From: Stichopus chloronotus
Taxonomy: Eukaryota > Echinodermata > Holothuroidea > Aspidochirotida > Stichopodidae
NCBI GenBank assembly: GCA_021234535.1
Contig: CM037836.1
Span: forward strand, 30,196,769-30,260,768
Length of the DNA: 64,000 nt
Reading direction: 5' to 3'
The stretch's first letter is position 1. The number at the start of each line of letters is the position of its first letter. Under the pieces are notes generated by a model. It was not told the origin of the DNA, did no database searches, and saw only the letters and a program-made list of their open reading frames with translations. Made by a program: the position numbers and the translations under genes. Shown piece by piece: positions 1 to 13,818 of the stretch.

Positions 1-972
1 AAGGATTACATCATGCCATGCAAAGATGTAGTATCAATACGTAATATCATTGCACCTTATTACAAATATTAGTTGATCCTTCATTGTTCTTTCTTGTTTG
101 CCATGGTGAATCGTTACGTTGCTCTAAGTTATCATGCCTACTCCCCCCAAAAAGTGAGGTGAACCGTCAGTCTCATCAAAATAGTGTGCAGGTTAACGGT
201 GCACGTTGTCAAGTCAATGGTACACCGTCGAAGAAGGTGCTGTTCTATCAAATTATTGCAGCAAGAGGCTTCAGGAGTCAACGTCAACAACGTTCTGTAC
301 ACAGTTTATTCAACCTCAGGGTTGGTAATATATATTATTTGCAACATCTCATGGTATGAAAAATTAAAAGTGTTACTAAGACTTACTGACATTCATTCAG
401 CCTCTGTTATATTAATATTAAAATTAGCAAAACAAGTGCCACATGGTTTAATCAGATTCCTGTGTTTTCCTTGCCCTTTCTGTAGTAGCTCATAAATGGA
501 TGATGTGGAAAGTAACAGAAATTATACTTCTTACATCATGATTACAATAATACAACTTTATTCGATTTCCAAATTAAAAACACCCTGTATCCTTTAATCA
601 TAGTACTTCACCGTCAGTTTCCAATCACGGGTCTCAAACTTTTCCCACAAACTTAAAACGCTTCTGTTGACTCTACTGCATGTTCGTACGGTCCAAAACG
701 TGTTTGCAGCAGCTCAGACGATTCTTGACGAAAATGATGGGACACTTGTAGTCTTGTACACAAATGTGGCAGAATTGAGGTAGATTTGATGTATCTTTCT
801 CAATCCCCTCCTCCCTTGATCAATTTTGTCCTGTCCAAGAGATTTCCCAAATTTCAACATTGAATGGGGAGGGGGGGTGGGATGGCCAACACTGTTTTGG
901 TGTGCTATTGTTTTTTCTTATATCTTACTAAGTAACAACAACTGTCTGTTTAAGACTCCTTTGTGGTAATTA

Positions 973-990
973 TGTGTGTGTGTGTGTGTG
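973..990. repeat. (GT)n microsatellite
   Basis: About nine GT/TG units in a row. Confidence 0.9.
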
Positions 991-1589
991 GCACCTGTGC
1001 ACTATACTTCAAGGAAAGTCTCTGCTTGATTGACGGTCTGATCCAACATTTTTTTTTAGGCAGGAGAAGTGACCTTTGAGAATCCCTTGATAGGTCATAT
1101 ATTGTATGGAGATTAGCTTTCAGTATTATTCTTGGCATATTTAGTGCTGTGCTTTGATGCGTTCACTACACACAGTGTAGTAACTGTACACTATAGTAGT
1201 ATTGTTGTAAAGTCCGTGTGCAGTGCTTGTAGAATTACTATTCTTCAACCAGACTACTACAATACATTGTAGTTCATAACCTGTTTCAATTGCCAGGTTT
1301 AGTATGTGTATTTCAACTAGTGACTTTCTCTATAGGTCAACTATAATAGGCTGAGTAAAAACCCATTTTAAAGCAGGGATTTACAAATCATTCTCCCCAA
1401 TGTCAGTATGCCATTTTTTTATCAGCATTGATTTTCACTGTGTTAGTGATATGGTGTCATGAAACTTGATGAACTGAGCAAAACAGGAGCCTAAGATTAA
1501 TTCAACATAATGAAGTCATGCTAATTCAAATGAAGTTTTTGTAGTACTTAGATCACATCTACATGTTTTTCTAAAACATGTGGGTTATA

Positions 1590-1910
1590 TTTCCTAGTCT
1601 ATGGATCATTTCTTTTTAGTCCTTGGATCATGGCTTTCTAGTCCATCTATCTTTTCCCTTTAGTCCTTGATGTCGTTCTACTCCATGTATCATGTCTTAT
1701 TAGTCCTTTGATCATGTCTTTAAAGTACCATAGTTTCTTAGATTTCCATGTTTCTTAGTCCATGGATTTTTTTGTCCTTGGATCATGTCTTTCTAGTCCA
1801 TGGATCATGTCTTTGTAGTTTATGGGTCATATGTGTCTTTTTAGTGCATTGATCATGTTTCTCTAGTCCATGGATTGTGTCTGTTTTAAGTCAATGGATC
1901 ATTTATTTAA
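1590..1910. repeat. Degenerate minisatellite, unit about 24 bp
   Basis: Around a dozen imperfect copies of TAGTCCATGGATCATGTCTT, with variable unit lengths. No coding meaning. Confidence 0.75.
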
Positions 1911-3844
1911 AATTGTAATTGTTGAAGTGCAGTGCAGTGTATGACTCATTACTCTATACGTTTACATTTTGAATACAGTATCCCTCTTGCTCATTTACAG
2001 TTTGAATTTCATCTTGAAATTGATTATCAACAACTGTATTTGTAAAGTGAATACAATGGTATCCTACTTAATATAGTAATACTGCTGACTAGAACTTGTT
2101 AAAGGGGTACATTGAGTAGATATCAATAAGTTTGTGATGATTTCAACGGTGTGAAACATGACAATACTTATAGTTAGCACAATTAGTCAAATTTCACATC
2201 CATAGTTATGAAAACTCAAACTTTTTTAATTTTTGACCCTTACTTGTACTGGCCATGTTCATGTGAATAAGTGCTAATATGAAAAGTGTCTGGTCATTTA
2301 TTTTCAAAAACCAGATTGAATCATTAATTAATCACTCCTTTATGTTCCTTTGCATTTGGAATGTTGGGATCCTCTTAGTTTGACCATTTGTCGTAAGTGT
2401 GTTAAGTAAATTTGACAGGCTTAGAAAATAAAGTGAATTTCACAAAACAACACAATGAGGCTCTTTAAGCAGGCTGGCACCAGGAGTTAGTACTGATACC
2501 TACCTCTTGCTTTGTGTGTCTTATTCTTCAGGCCCAGTAACATTCTTTGTAGACCTTCAGCTAAATTTGTGCAAAATAAGCAGTTGTATTACTTTAAAAC
2601 ACTGCATAGCTTTACATTAATCATTTGTATGGCCTTGTAATTTTTGTTAACATGATATTACTGTGAACGTCAATTGTATGTATGATTTGTGGACATGCTC
2701 GATGAATGATACTAATGATTTGCAGTAATAACTGCCATTGGGCCCTTTTCATTGATAAGTTGTATGCTATGGTATAAATGGGATTGAAAATGTAATTACA
2801 TTCTCTTAAGTTCCTGATTGATCACTCAAGCATAGACAAAACTCGATAGACTTTAGAACCTTAATTCATCATTAATGCAGTGTTCTACAAATAAAATGTC
2901 AACTCTTTTGTCAATAGTGTCTTTAACATAGGCCGTCATGTGGCTGATAATATGTGAAATGTGGAAACAAAGCATTGTATTGATATTTTGGAAGGTGAAC
3001 ATAATTGTGTATTGATTTCAAGACAGTGTTTTTCATTTTAATGACCAGAGTACAATACATGTGAGGTGTACATTTCATTTTGCAATTGCCAAAACAGAAG
3101 TTAAAGCTCCCTAGACAAGTAAATTTGTTTTAGCAGTACTAATAGCATTACTTGTCAGTTAAGTTAATTGTTGTTAAATGATTGATGACTGTGCTGGTGC
3201 AGATGCCAGTAAAATATTTTGTTTTAAGTCCTTGTGTTCATTTCAGCTAGTATATCTTTTAACTTTATATGCACCTAGTTACAGTATGCCTTTGTCACAC
3301 TGGGAGAACAGACTGAATCCATACAAATACCACACAACAACCTCAGAATTATTGCACTGTGAAACCGACATCATTAATAACGGCTTGCGTGTGTGCCATC
3401 TCAAACGCAAATTATGCAGTTTTACATAAATGTTATTTGGACTCTAATTAATTTCAAACTATTTCCCTTTGTGGCATTTCTATTCATTTTTCCACTGTCA
3501 TCAGGAAGTACTCTGATGCTGTTGAGGCCAATATCTTAGCGTGTGATGTGCCTGGCATGCACCATGTTATGCTGTACAAAATAAGTGTAGCAAAACTGCA
3601 TTGCTGAAAAGCAAGTAGACAAGGATGTGGTACTACTCTCAGTGTTTAATGACACATTTGTACAGTGTGTAATGTGTCACAGTGTTTGGCCACCACAGTG
3701 TTTGGCCACCAACAGCTATCCAACAAGAGGGACATTTGCCAAATAATTTGGACTGCTTTTTGTCACACGTTTTTTTTTTTTTTCAAGGCAAAAGTCCATT
3801 TGAATCATGAAAATTGAAGACTGCAACTGGAAAATCACCTGACT

Positions 3845-4530
3845 ACTTACTGTCTGTCTATTGTGTCTGTTTCATGAGTCTGTTATGTCTGTTTAATTGT
3901 GTCTGTTTGGGATGTATCTCATTATGTCTATTGTCCTACATCTAATAGTGTTTGTTTCTCTTATCCACATGTTTGCATCTGTTTACCCTCTCCAATTGTG
4001 TCTCTTTGTCATGTGCACACACATTTGTGCCTGTTTGTTCTATTTGATCTAATAACGTCTATTTGTCAAAATTTGTGGCATGTCTGTCTTATTGTATTTG
4101 TCATATCTGCTTGTTTGTGTCTGTTTGTCCCGTCTAATTGTGTCTGTTTGTCATGTCTGTTTTAAAATTGTGTCTTTTTGTCATGGTCGTTCACTTGCAG
4201 TTGTTTGTCATGTCTACATATTTATGTCTATTTGTCCTATATGTCTAGTAATGTCTCTTTCTTGCTTGTCTAATTGTGGCTATTTGTCATGTATGTCTGA
4301 TTGCATTTGTTTCTCATGTCTGTTTAGTTGAACTTGTTTGTCATGTCCACATGTCTGTGTCTGTTTGTCCTGTCTTTCTAAGTATGTTTATTTGTCTTAT
4401 TTGTTTAATTGAGTCTATTTTGTCATGTCTTTCTCATTGCCTGTGTGTCTTTTCTACATGTTTGTATCTACTTTTATCTGTCTGTTTATGTCTGTTATGT
4501 CCATTTATTAGTGTAGCAGTTTTATCACTT
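3845..4530. repeat. Degenerate TGTCTGTTTGTCATG minisatellite
   Basis: Nearly 700 bp of variable copies built from TGTCTGTTTGTC, ATGTCTG and TAATTGTG. The open frames here encode only Cys/Leu/Val-rich repeat peptides and are not genes. Confidence 0.85.
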
Positions 4531-7500
4531 TTATTAAATTTTATCTCAATGTGTCCTTTCTTATGCATTGAAGTCGATAGCCAATAAAATTGAAGAGTTT
4601 GCACATATCAGTTGTTTTGGGCTTAAATATGGTTTACAGTAAGTAGTAGATTGTAAGCAGCATAAACAAAAGGCACAGTTGAGTAAACCCAGACAATGAA
4701 TGTCCACTCCCTTTTATTCACTGAACCAATGAGACCATTTGTACAGTACAGTAGGTGTATTGAATGTACACTGCATTAAGTGTAGGCACTTCTCTCTGCA
4801 GAAGTACCTGTATTCACCATCTCACAGTACAGTAGTCACAACAGACAGTATACCAGTGGAGCGTATGATTTAAATACATATGCAATAAAAGTGTAACAAG
4901 CCATTAGCAAACATGTTCAGTTAGTGCACGCTGCACTGCATATTGAAGTTCCTGTTATAATCATATAGTTTTTCTTTTTGTTTTAAGCAATTTGACCAGT
5001 TGACCAAAGGGGCTACTAGTAACATGCAAATTAGGGCTGTCGGTGTGAAAATAAGAGTTGTCCTATCAAAGATTATTCCATTAGTACAGTTAGAATATAC
5101 CTCAGCTGCCGTACAATGGTCATGCTTGCATAGTGCTGTTCTAATATGCAAGTTCATTAGCAGATATTCAGTATCACATCACTGGGTATGTTGTTATTCC
5201 TGCTTATTCAATAGTGTGCACCATAGGACTGGTTATACCAAAGACAGTTGTAAAAAGCTATGACAACTTATGTAGAATAACTTCACATATTTTCTTGATA
5301 ATTCTTTAGCAAATGACCAGTTGGTTGGCAGGTTTCACTATTCTGAGTGAGAGATATATTGCCTAGCATTTGCGCATATGCACAGATTTATGAGTATGTT
5401 CCCCTGATGTGTTTTGATGACGTCCAACTCATGCTTTTAAGTGTCACTCATTGACAGGAGTTTATAGCTCTTCGGCAATGTCAAAGAAGGGTCACAGACC
5501 GTCACAAGTGATAAAACATGGATATCATCTGGTTGATTTAAATGTTTCTTTGTGCGTAGTTGCTTATTTTTAGAAAGGCTATTTTCGTTCATAATCTGAT
5601 ATCGCTGTTATTTTCAATGACAAGATGATGTAAGAGAGACTGCGTAAAACTCTGATATATCCTCATGGTAAAATCATCAGTCTGTGGGGAATTTATGAAA
5701 TCTTGGTTCCAAATGGAAAAATATAATCTAACAAAAAATGTAGGAATGGGAGAATTTTTGCATCCATGTGATGTTGTTCTTGAAGGAATAATCCTATCCA
5801 CATGAAAAATATGCAACCAACAAGACAATTTGGAGTAGATTCTATGACTTCAAAAAAACAAAAAGACAACGCTGAATGTTTGTTGAAAGTCAGGGAAGAT
5901 TGTAAAGTTTGAATGCAAATTCAGACAGTCTCCACACCCCACATGCCTCAGAGATGGCAGAATGAGGAGAGGGCACTAGTCTAATTTACCTTGAGTTTGG
6001 GTATATTGTTAAAGACTGTTAACACCCTTGGCATGGTAATGAGGGTGCAGTTGTTGTGCTGACCAGTCATATCTGTTGCAGGTATGTAGTTTCTGCTTTT
6101 CAGATTGTTTTGAAAACCATGGCCATAGTGCTTAAAGATTTGGAAATGTTTGAAAGTTGGTATTTGTGATCTCATTTTAAAGGACTTCTCCTTGTACTGT
6201 TGGCATTAGATGTCAATGAAAAGAACTGGTACAGATTTTTGTTCAGGTTGAGTGGCAAATAGTCGCCTGAAAATCAAATAGGCAAGTAAATAAAGCTACA
6301 TGAAATAAAACCAATCACATGAGGGACCCGTATAAAGTCAGATAGTTTGCAGAAGATCATAGCATGACAACGAAAGCAAATTAGCAGAATTGTGAGCTTT
6401 ACATGTTGCATAGTGTTAATGTTGACTGGCACAGTGAAGTGTAGCATTTACATGAAACCAGGAAAGTGTAGCATAATGCACAACCATACAGTTCAGTGCA
6501 GTTTCTTGCTTTATGACAATTGTACACATTCTTGAACTACATAGCAGGAAAGTACAATCAGGCAATGCAATACTGAGGAGATTTTCTGTGGAGCAGTGTA
6601 CTTATAGTTCAATAAAAGATGTGTGTGATAAGGTAGTACAGAAAGTTACAATAGAATGAATGCAGAATATTTTTTTTTTTCCAGGATAGTATTGTGCAAT
6701 GGTATGGCACAAACAGTAGATTTTGAAAGAATCTGTAACCCTTTTTCGTCCCGTCATTAGCTTTTGGTGCTCGTCAGGACGTGATGTGTCCCTGAAAAGC
6801 TTCAACATTGTTGATAACGGTAATCCTGAGAAAGTCTTGTGACAATGGTACAGTGGTAGAAGTTTGTAATTTTAATTGTTTATACAAGCTGCTACCAACA
6901 GTTGGGGAAAGTCCCTTCTTGTTTTGTAAGACCAACTGTAAGGTTACTGACCCCTGGCATGAAGGTCTTCCTGAGGTCACTTCCTACTGTACATGATTTC
7001 TGACTTCCAATGCTCATTGAAGTGTGATGACAAGATTTTGACTGCTGTACCTGAAGCACTGCATACTACATACGTTACATCTCTGTACAAATACAGTACT
7101 TGCTACAAACTATGAGTGTGTAACCAAAGCGTGTGTACCTTTGTACCATCCACAGTTGTATTTTGAATAAAAATCATCAACACCTTGAAGTGAATGGGAG
7201 ATTACAAGTACATACATTTATCAGGATCATTTTGTTCTTTGCTCTTCATATACCAGTTACTCAACACCACTCACTAACACAACTCATGCACCACACACTT
7301 GGATATATCAGGTACACCACACTGTATGTTTGAGCAATAAAATGTAAAGGAGGAGAGCTATCATTTACATATAGGCCTTTGTACATGTAATGCTTTGTTA
7401 TGTACTTGTACTGTGGTGTAGTGAGCGTATAATTCAAATGCTTTTACATTTACCCGGACATCCCTGATATTTCAACCGCTGATAAAATGCCTTATTATTA

Positions 7501-10500
7501 AGTTATTGTAGACTCCAAAGCTGGAAAATGATGCATCTTTCCCAAACAGCTAATTACAAGTTAACCGAAATAAAAATGAGGTCAGATGGCAGAGATGGTC
7601 CACAATTCTTGCATGTAAAATTAATTAGTCTCAGAGGAGGTTTTACTAAATTAGTGTAAATTTACAGTTGACTGACCCTGAATATTACACATGCAGTCCC
7701 AGTGATAAAAAAGTATTGTCAGTAACAATATTCTCGACGTATTTTTTAGTGGAATGAAGTTTAGTGAAAAGTTCTATTTGCAATACAGCTTGCAGTTGAT
7801 TAATTTGGTTAGGAAAATTGGACTTTGATGGCCCTGCTGTTCATAGTAAGACAGCTAAGTGCCAGAAGTGCAAGGGCACAGTAATGATTTTAGAAAGAGC
7901 AGAGTTAATAATATTGTATAAAATGTACACAGCAACCTGAATGTGCTCACTTTTCACTTTTATAACTACAGTTACAACACTCACATCGTAGACATATACT
8001 TACCCTTTGCTTATACAAATGCATCGTTAGACAAGCCCCAACATACGCTCAAATAAAATGTTCAAATAAACAAAATTGTATAATGTGCCACATCCACCAA
8101 AGTGCTCATAGCACTTTGGAAAACACAAAAACATTCAGTAAGGACTTTCATTGTTTGAATAATGTATGGGCTATGGAGGAAGAAAATAGAACTTTGTCAG
8201 TTTTTTACCTGAGGTTGTTTCTCCTTCAGACAATTGTTAGAGCTACAGTTTATCCAACAACAACCTTGTGATAATTAATATTGGTAGGTTGTTATATTTC
8301 CTGGTCCTTTTATCGACCAAAAATGATTTCAAAGCATCTTTTAGTTTGCCTTTTCCCAGATTGGGGTGAGAGAGGAATGAGGGTGGTTGGGGATGAGAGG
8401 GGACTGGAAGAGGCAGTATATGTGGAGCAATAAGAGGACTAATGGTAGAGGATGGATTCTATTCTTAAGTTTATATATAATATACCAACATATTTCAACT
8501 TAACTTTCATAACCCATAAATGTTTAAATTTTCAAGTTGTACTTAATATTTCCAATGGCAGACTCCAGTCCTTTGTCTTGAGAGGACCAAACTGGTGGTG
8601 CAGTGATATCGGGAAGGTATCTAAGGGGAGGGATAGAACAATTTTTCACTGTCTGAAAGCTATCAGGTGTAATTTGATGCAACAAAAGTGTAATTTGGAA
8701 GTTAATTTCCTTTTAAAAAAATGTAATAGTCCTAAGCCTGTATTCGGTACACAATTTTGGTCACTTTGAATCCACTTGTGTGTATTTGTGGTATCAATTT
8801 ACCAGCACCATTGTAACAAAAGTGTAAAGTATGGAATAGAGATTGACTTTTTATAATCTCCCAAGAATAAAATACTAAGTTCATGCCTTGGGAAGGAAAG
8901 ACCTGTTCCACTGACATGCTGCTCTGTTATAAAGCATTTTTAAAACCTGGCCCTGTACATAATATCTGTAGTTAATTGTCAATAAATAAAATGATAGCAA
9001 AGTTGTGAACCAAATGTTACTGTTAGCTAGGAATGCTATTAAAGTTTTACTTCAGGTGCTTTAATATTCTGGTGTCAATATTGCAGTCTAAGATTCAATA
9101 TTCCTAACATTTAGAAACAAAAATTCTGAAGTTTGAACAAAGCTGGCATCTATCACGGCTATCTACATGTAGGCTGGGTCCTCATTCCTGTTGCTGTACT
9201 GTAGCTTCTGCTGATGTCACCATACTCACGTGACGATTCTTGTTAGGTGTACAGACAAAAGTTAAAAGGAAAGAAACAAAGATACACATTTTATTGACTC
9301 ATTCAATTTATGGCCCCATAAGTGGCACAGCTATGGTGTTACGAGTTTATTTTTGCTGTATTTACTCTCCAACTATCTGCTCTGACAATCTACTTTGTTT
9401 GCTATTTCTTGCTACTACCTCAATTTAAATCATAACGGCTAAGTCAGTGTAAAGTTACTCTACTACATACAGGGAGTTCTGTATTGCTTCATCTATTGGC
9501 CACACATTCTTATGGTTTTAAGTAACCTGGCATCATGGCTTCTGATTCTTCACATTCTTTTCAAACCATTGTCTGATCTCCCATTGCATTAACCATACAC
9601 TTATTTATAAACATGGCCATTATGTGGTTCACCTTGTCTGGAACCATTGCTCAGACATTTTTTTGGTTCTCTGTGGAAAGCCACAAGCCATTAGCTATTG
9701 TAATTACTGTATATTCTACTGCAAGGTGGAATGGTATGAAAGCACAGAGGAGGCTTTCTCTTTTAAACTTGTCCCCGAAACATTTGACAGGCATCATAAA
9801 ATAAAAATTACAAAAAGGAACTGATAAATTCAACAAAAATATGCACATATTACTAAAAAAAAAATTAATTGATAGAAGTTTTCTGTTTGTTTTTGATGCT
9901 ATGTATGAAAGATGTGGACATATTTCTAGATCTATCTCTATACAATAAACCAGGAAGTTGAAAATCATCGCAGTTTAATTCAAAGTACAGTAGTTTGATG
10001 TAAACTCCTGTCTGGTGAATAAAATGTGGAAAAGATTATTTCACCCTCAGAATACATCTTATCACAACTAATGTGAAAGTGTTAGAGCAACTTAAGGAAA
10101 AATAAAACACATATTTAGTGTGTGATAAAGCATGACATCTGTAATTTGATTTGACCTGTCTGCTTATTGGGCTACCAGAAAAAAAATAAATAAATGATTT
10201 ATTGGAGGATCTATTAGTTTGGCAGTGGTGGAGGAGGAAGCAGGTGATATTAACTGATAAGGCAATTTGTCTAAGTAATGGCAAACAAAGATATTTCTCG
10301 TCAAATTATGTGTAACTTTTTTTGCTTATCAAAGACCTTGTGTACAAATCATTGTTTTGATATGTGCGCACAGTAAGCCTTCAGCATCAAATTAATAAAG
10401 CCTATGCACTCTTTCAAGCACTGAGTAGATACCAACATTAATTGAGGTGTGATGTTAATTTTTCTTTATGACTGTAGTTTATGACTTTGTGATTTGAACA

Positions 10501-10659
10501 CATTTTGTAAATATTTGTCTGATAATGTTTTAATGGTGTAGTGTGTGTGCAAAACTTTAGTAAATGCTGGCTGAGCACTGAATTAGACGTTTGTGGTAGA
10601 TAGGTAATGCTCTAACATGAGATGTGGACACACAGTATACTGATTCTGTCTCCCTTCAT

Positions 10660-10840
10660 ACAGTGCTGTAATGTGAGAGGTATGGCCCCACCCCCTAACG
10701 CACTGTAATGCCGAAAGATGCCGTATGGTAGTCTGTAAATCACATACACTGTGTAGTGCTGATTGATGCCCTATGTAGTAGGTCTGTAGTCATACACACA
10801 CTGTATGTAGTTCTGATAGACATCCACCTGGTAGTCTATA
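10660..10840. repeat. Short tandem repeat region, units of about 45 bp
   Basis: Three or four imperfect copies of a unit containing GATGCC, GTAGTCTGTA and ACACTGTA. Confidence 0.5.
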
Positions 10841-12983
10841 TATTTCTGGTGATTTACATCTTTCCTACTGTTGCTGATTCACAAGTGTAAGAAAAAATTT
10901 GGGTATGTTCCCAAAGGATATGTTGGTGTGTTTACATACCACAGTACAGTATTAAAAAAGAATTAGAAGATATGGCCCTTCTTGCACATACAGTACCTGT
11001 GAGAATTCCATGTCCAAATATGTCAACACTATTTCGGTATGTAAATACAGGCTTATGGCATGTTTGTGTTGGTCCTCTAATCTTTTATCTCTATTTTTAA
11101 CCAAACCTAAAACATTCAGAGAAAGACTAAATGGCACTGTGATGGTAGGTTTTTTTTTTTATGACTACAGGCAAAGATAATCAAAATTATGACAGTCTCT
11201 GTAAAACTGGTGGAGGGGTGAATAGAGCCTGCTGTCGATTGCTGATAAAAACTAAAAAGCATAGACCAGAAAAGAACAAAAAAGGCATGGAAGGAGTGTT
11301 TCATCTGTAGGTACTGTAGACAATCTGCCCACCTTGTACTTCAGATTCACAACAAAAGAGATTGACTCCCATCAACCGTCCCTTGAACACCAAGAGCATC
11401 ATGTTTATGACGTCCACCTCCTTCAGGGAAAATGACAAGCAATTTATCTCTCTTGCTTATGTTACTGTACTTTGGGGACCTTAAAATGATAGGCCCTTTG
11501 TCACAGCAAAGAATGACAATGTCACTGTTGACTGAAAGCTGATGAAACCGAGTTGCAGAGAGAATCAATGTTTGTTTTTCATCTCGGGGTAATCTTGGGA
11601 ATATTGTGAAACTTTGCATTCTGTGTTTTCAGATGATATATTGATCTGTTCAGAGACAACATTCTTCTCCCTACTCCCTATTTAATGCCTCAGTCATTGG
11701 CTCTGTGATAAAAGCAACATTCACATTGTAGACATATATACTTGGTAGTCACAAAGGAACAGCTCAGTTAAATAGCAATCATTTTACAATATTGCTGAAA
11801 CAGGAAATTTGCAGACCTGTTGGTCTTTAAATGTTGCTGTTTTCACAGATTTGTAAAACCAAATGAGTTAAGTATTTGACTGAAATTTGTATTTAATGAA
11901 AGGTAATAATGCTACATTCTTGTGACATCTGTTGTCCATGTGGCTTTGCATATTACTGTATACAGTTATGGTTTATATCCACTGTGTAAAATGCCTGGTA
12001 ATTTTAAATCAGTCTTGTGTGCTTTATAGTAGATTGTAAACTTATATAGACATTATCCCAAATGAAATTTCCTGTGTTGTCTGCTTGGCCTTGTCTGGTC
12101 TGCAAAGGCATGTTTTTCCTCTCTGAGTTGTCTTGTTGCTTTGAATAAAAAAAATGAACAATCCTGTAAAGTAGCTGATAATCACCAACCAGGAAATCTA
12201 ATTGACCTCGATTAAATGTTTGTAAAGCTACAGAACCAAGTGTGAAAGAGGACCAACCCAAAAAGCAAATTTAAATTTATGGCAGAGATGATGTGACATG
12301 TAACAATTTAATAAATCTTGAACTTGTCCTTGCTCTAAACGTAACCAGGTCCTGTCTGCAATAGGATTTCAAATGTCATGATTTGAAGGAAGAATTTAGT
12401 CAAAAGTTAGGAGTGACTTATGATGAAAGGCTAACCTGAATCTGCTAGAAATCCCTGAAAATGGTCAGCTATGTAAGTAATACTGTGTTGGTCAAATTTG
12501 ATTTGTTTGTTGTTGCACTACAACAAAGTATGGTGTGTTCAAAGCTTGTAATCTTTATTTCATTCTTGACTTACATGTCCTCTCATAGCCATTGCACACC
12601 ATTCTAACAGATGTATGAATATGTAGATATTTACTTCACTCCTCACTTACCTGTCTCCTCACAACAAATGCACTCCATCTACTGTGCCGACAGCATTGAT
12701 AACCTTTACCACCGCTACTAGCACCTTCCAGGCTAATACTGGATTAGTGCCTCTTTCCCATTCTGCCATCCTCATGTGCTGTGAGCATGGAGGTGCCAGG
12801 AAATTTGTATCCGAGTTTTTCTATCTTTCGGTCCTCCATCTAGTTTCTATCTTTCGGTCCTCCATCTGGTGCCCTCACATAACTATTGCACACCATCCTA
12901 ATAGATGTATGAATAGGTATTACTAAGGCAGTATTATTGAACCCTCTCTCCCTCACAAAAGTTTTGCCACTTCACCATGATAC

Positions 12984-13336
12984 TTAAAGGGAAATAGGGC
13001 GTTTTGAATACAACAACATGACATACTAAAGAAATAGCTTTAGTTATTATTAAACCATTCAGTCCCATCAATAAACATCTGCCAAAGCTTCATCTCCTCA
13101 AAACATTAAGCATGTGATGAGTAACAGAAGATGCATCATTTGAATTTTGAAAAGTTTGGGTGAACAAATTAGTGTTGAGCAACAAATAACTGACTTTGTC
13201 TCTGTGAGAAACTTATGTATTGGAAAAAAGACTACTGTCCCTCCTTATTTTGAATAATCTATCATTCTGCATCCACAAACATTGCTTTTAAAAATAAGGA
13301 TGTTTTCTGTAAAACAAACGCCCTATTTCCCTTTAA
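12984..13336. mobile_element. MITE-like element, copy 1 (353 bp)
   Basis: Ends are inverted repeats: TTAAAGGGAAATAGGGCGTT on the left and the complement (CGCCCTATTTCCCTTTAA) on the right. The body is non-coding. Its reverse complement aligns with copies 2 and 3 over the whole length. TTAA stands at both ends, so the target duplication is either TTAA or an inner TA. Confidence 0.85.
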
Positions 13337-13716
13337 TCTACCCTCCCATGTTGTCACTGTGATTCATAGTTTCAAGCAGAATTTTGTTACAGTATTTTGT
13401 TTCCACATTATTGTGGATATACACAATTGTGCAGTATGCATGAAATTTGCACTTGCTCTTACAATAAATAGAGCCATAAAAGATTAAAATGATATACCTG
13501 ATTTAGCCAAGAGTAAATGTTGTTGGTATTAATTCTTTACTGCATAATTGCTTTACATTTTGATTACTTGTTTTTTCGAGACTTACTTTGTTATTATGTT
13601 CTTTCATTGTTTTTACTATTACCAGACATCACTTTTTATGTTACAGTAACTGCAAAATGTTAATCATGGAGTATTCAACTATTCATGAATTGTGTTCTCT
13701 TTTTCTTCTCCAATAG

Positions 13717-13818
13717 ATTGTGCCTGGGCATTACCACTTTTGGGACCACAGAAATTCAATAAAACATTCTTTACGAGAAACTTCGGAAAGACACGAATTA
13801 CTGAGAAAAGAACCAGAG
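13717..13818 (+). CDS. FURIN: Convertase exon: prodomain, part 1
   Basis: 102 nt, 34 codons, phase 0 at both ends. Acceptor CAATAG, donor GTAAGC. It encodes IVPGHYHFW... to RKEPE, matching the middle of the furin prodomain (human furin has GQIFGDYYHFW at this place). It is the most 5' exon I can support; the exon before it should end in a furin-like LGQ, and none was found between 1 and 13716. Confidence 0.88.

Larger units (their letters stand above)
1..13716. other. Non-coding 5' region (intergenic or upstream intron of the convertase)
   Basis: AT-rich, with many stops in all frames. A search for the missing convertase exon (signal peptide, NHWAV-like prodomain start, ending LGQ before a donor) found no candidate. 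Repeats inside are listed separately; otherwise I see nothing supported. The convertase promoter is probably outside the window. Confidence 0.6.

Noticed and set aside
3899..4587. Overlapping open frames rich in Cys, Leu and Val
   Set aside because: They are translations of the TGTCTGTTTGTC minisatellite, with no start, splice or domain evidence.
6030..6085. Possible early convertase exon ending in a GTATGT donor
   Set aside because: The donor is good but no reading frame resembles the signal peptide or prodomain.
8452..8769. 105-codon open frame upstream of the convertase
   Set aside because: Considered as the missing first convertase exon, but it has no signal peptide or prodomain similarity.
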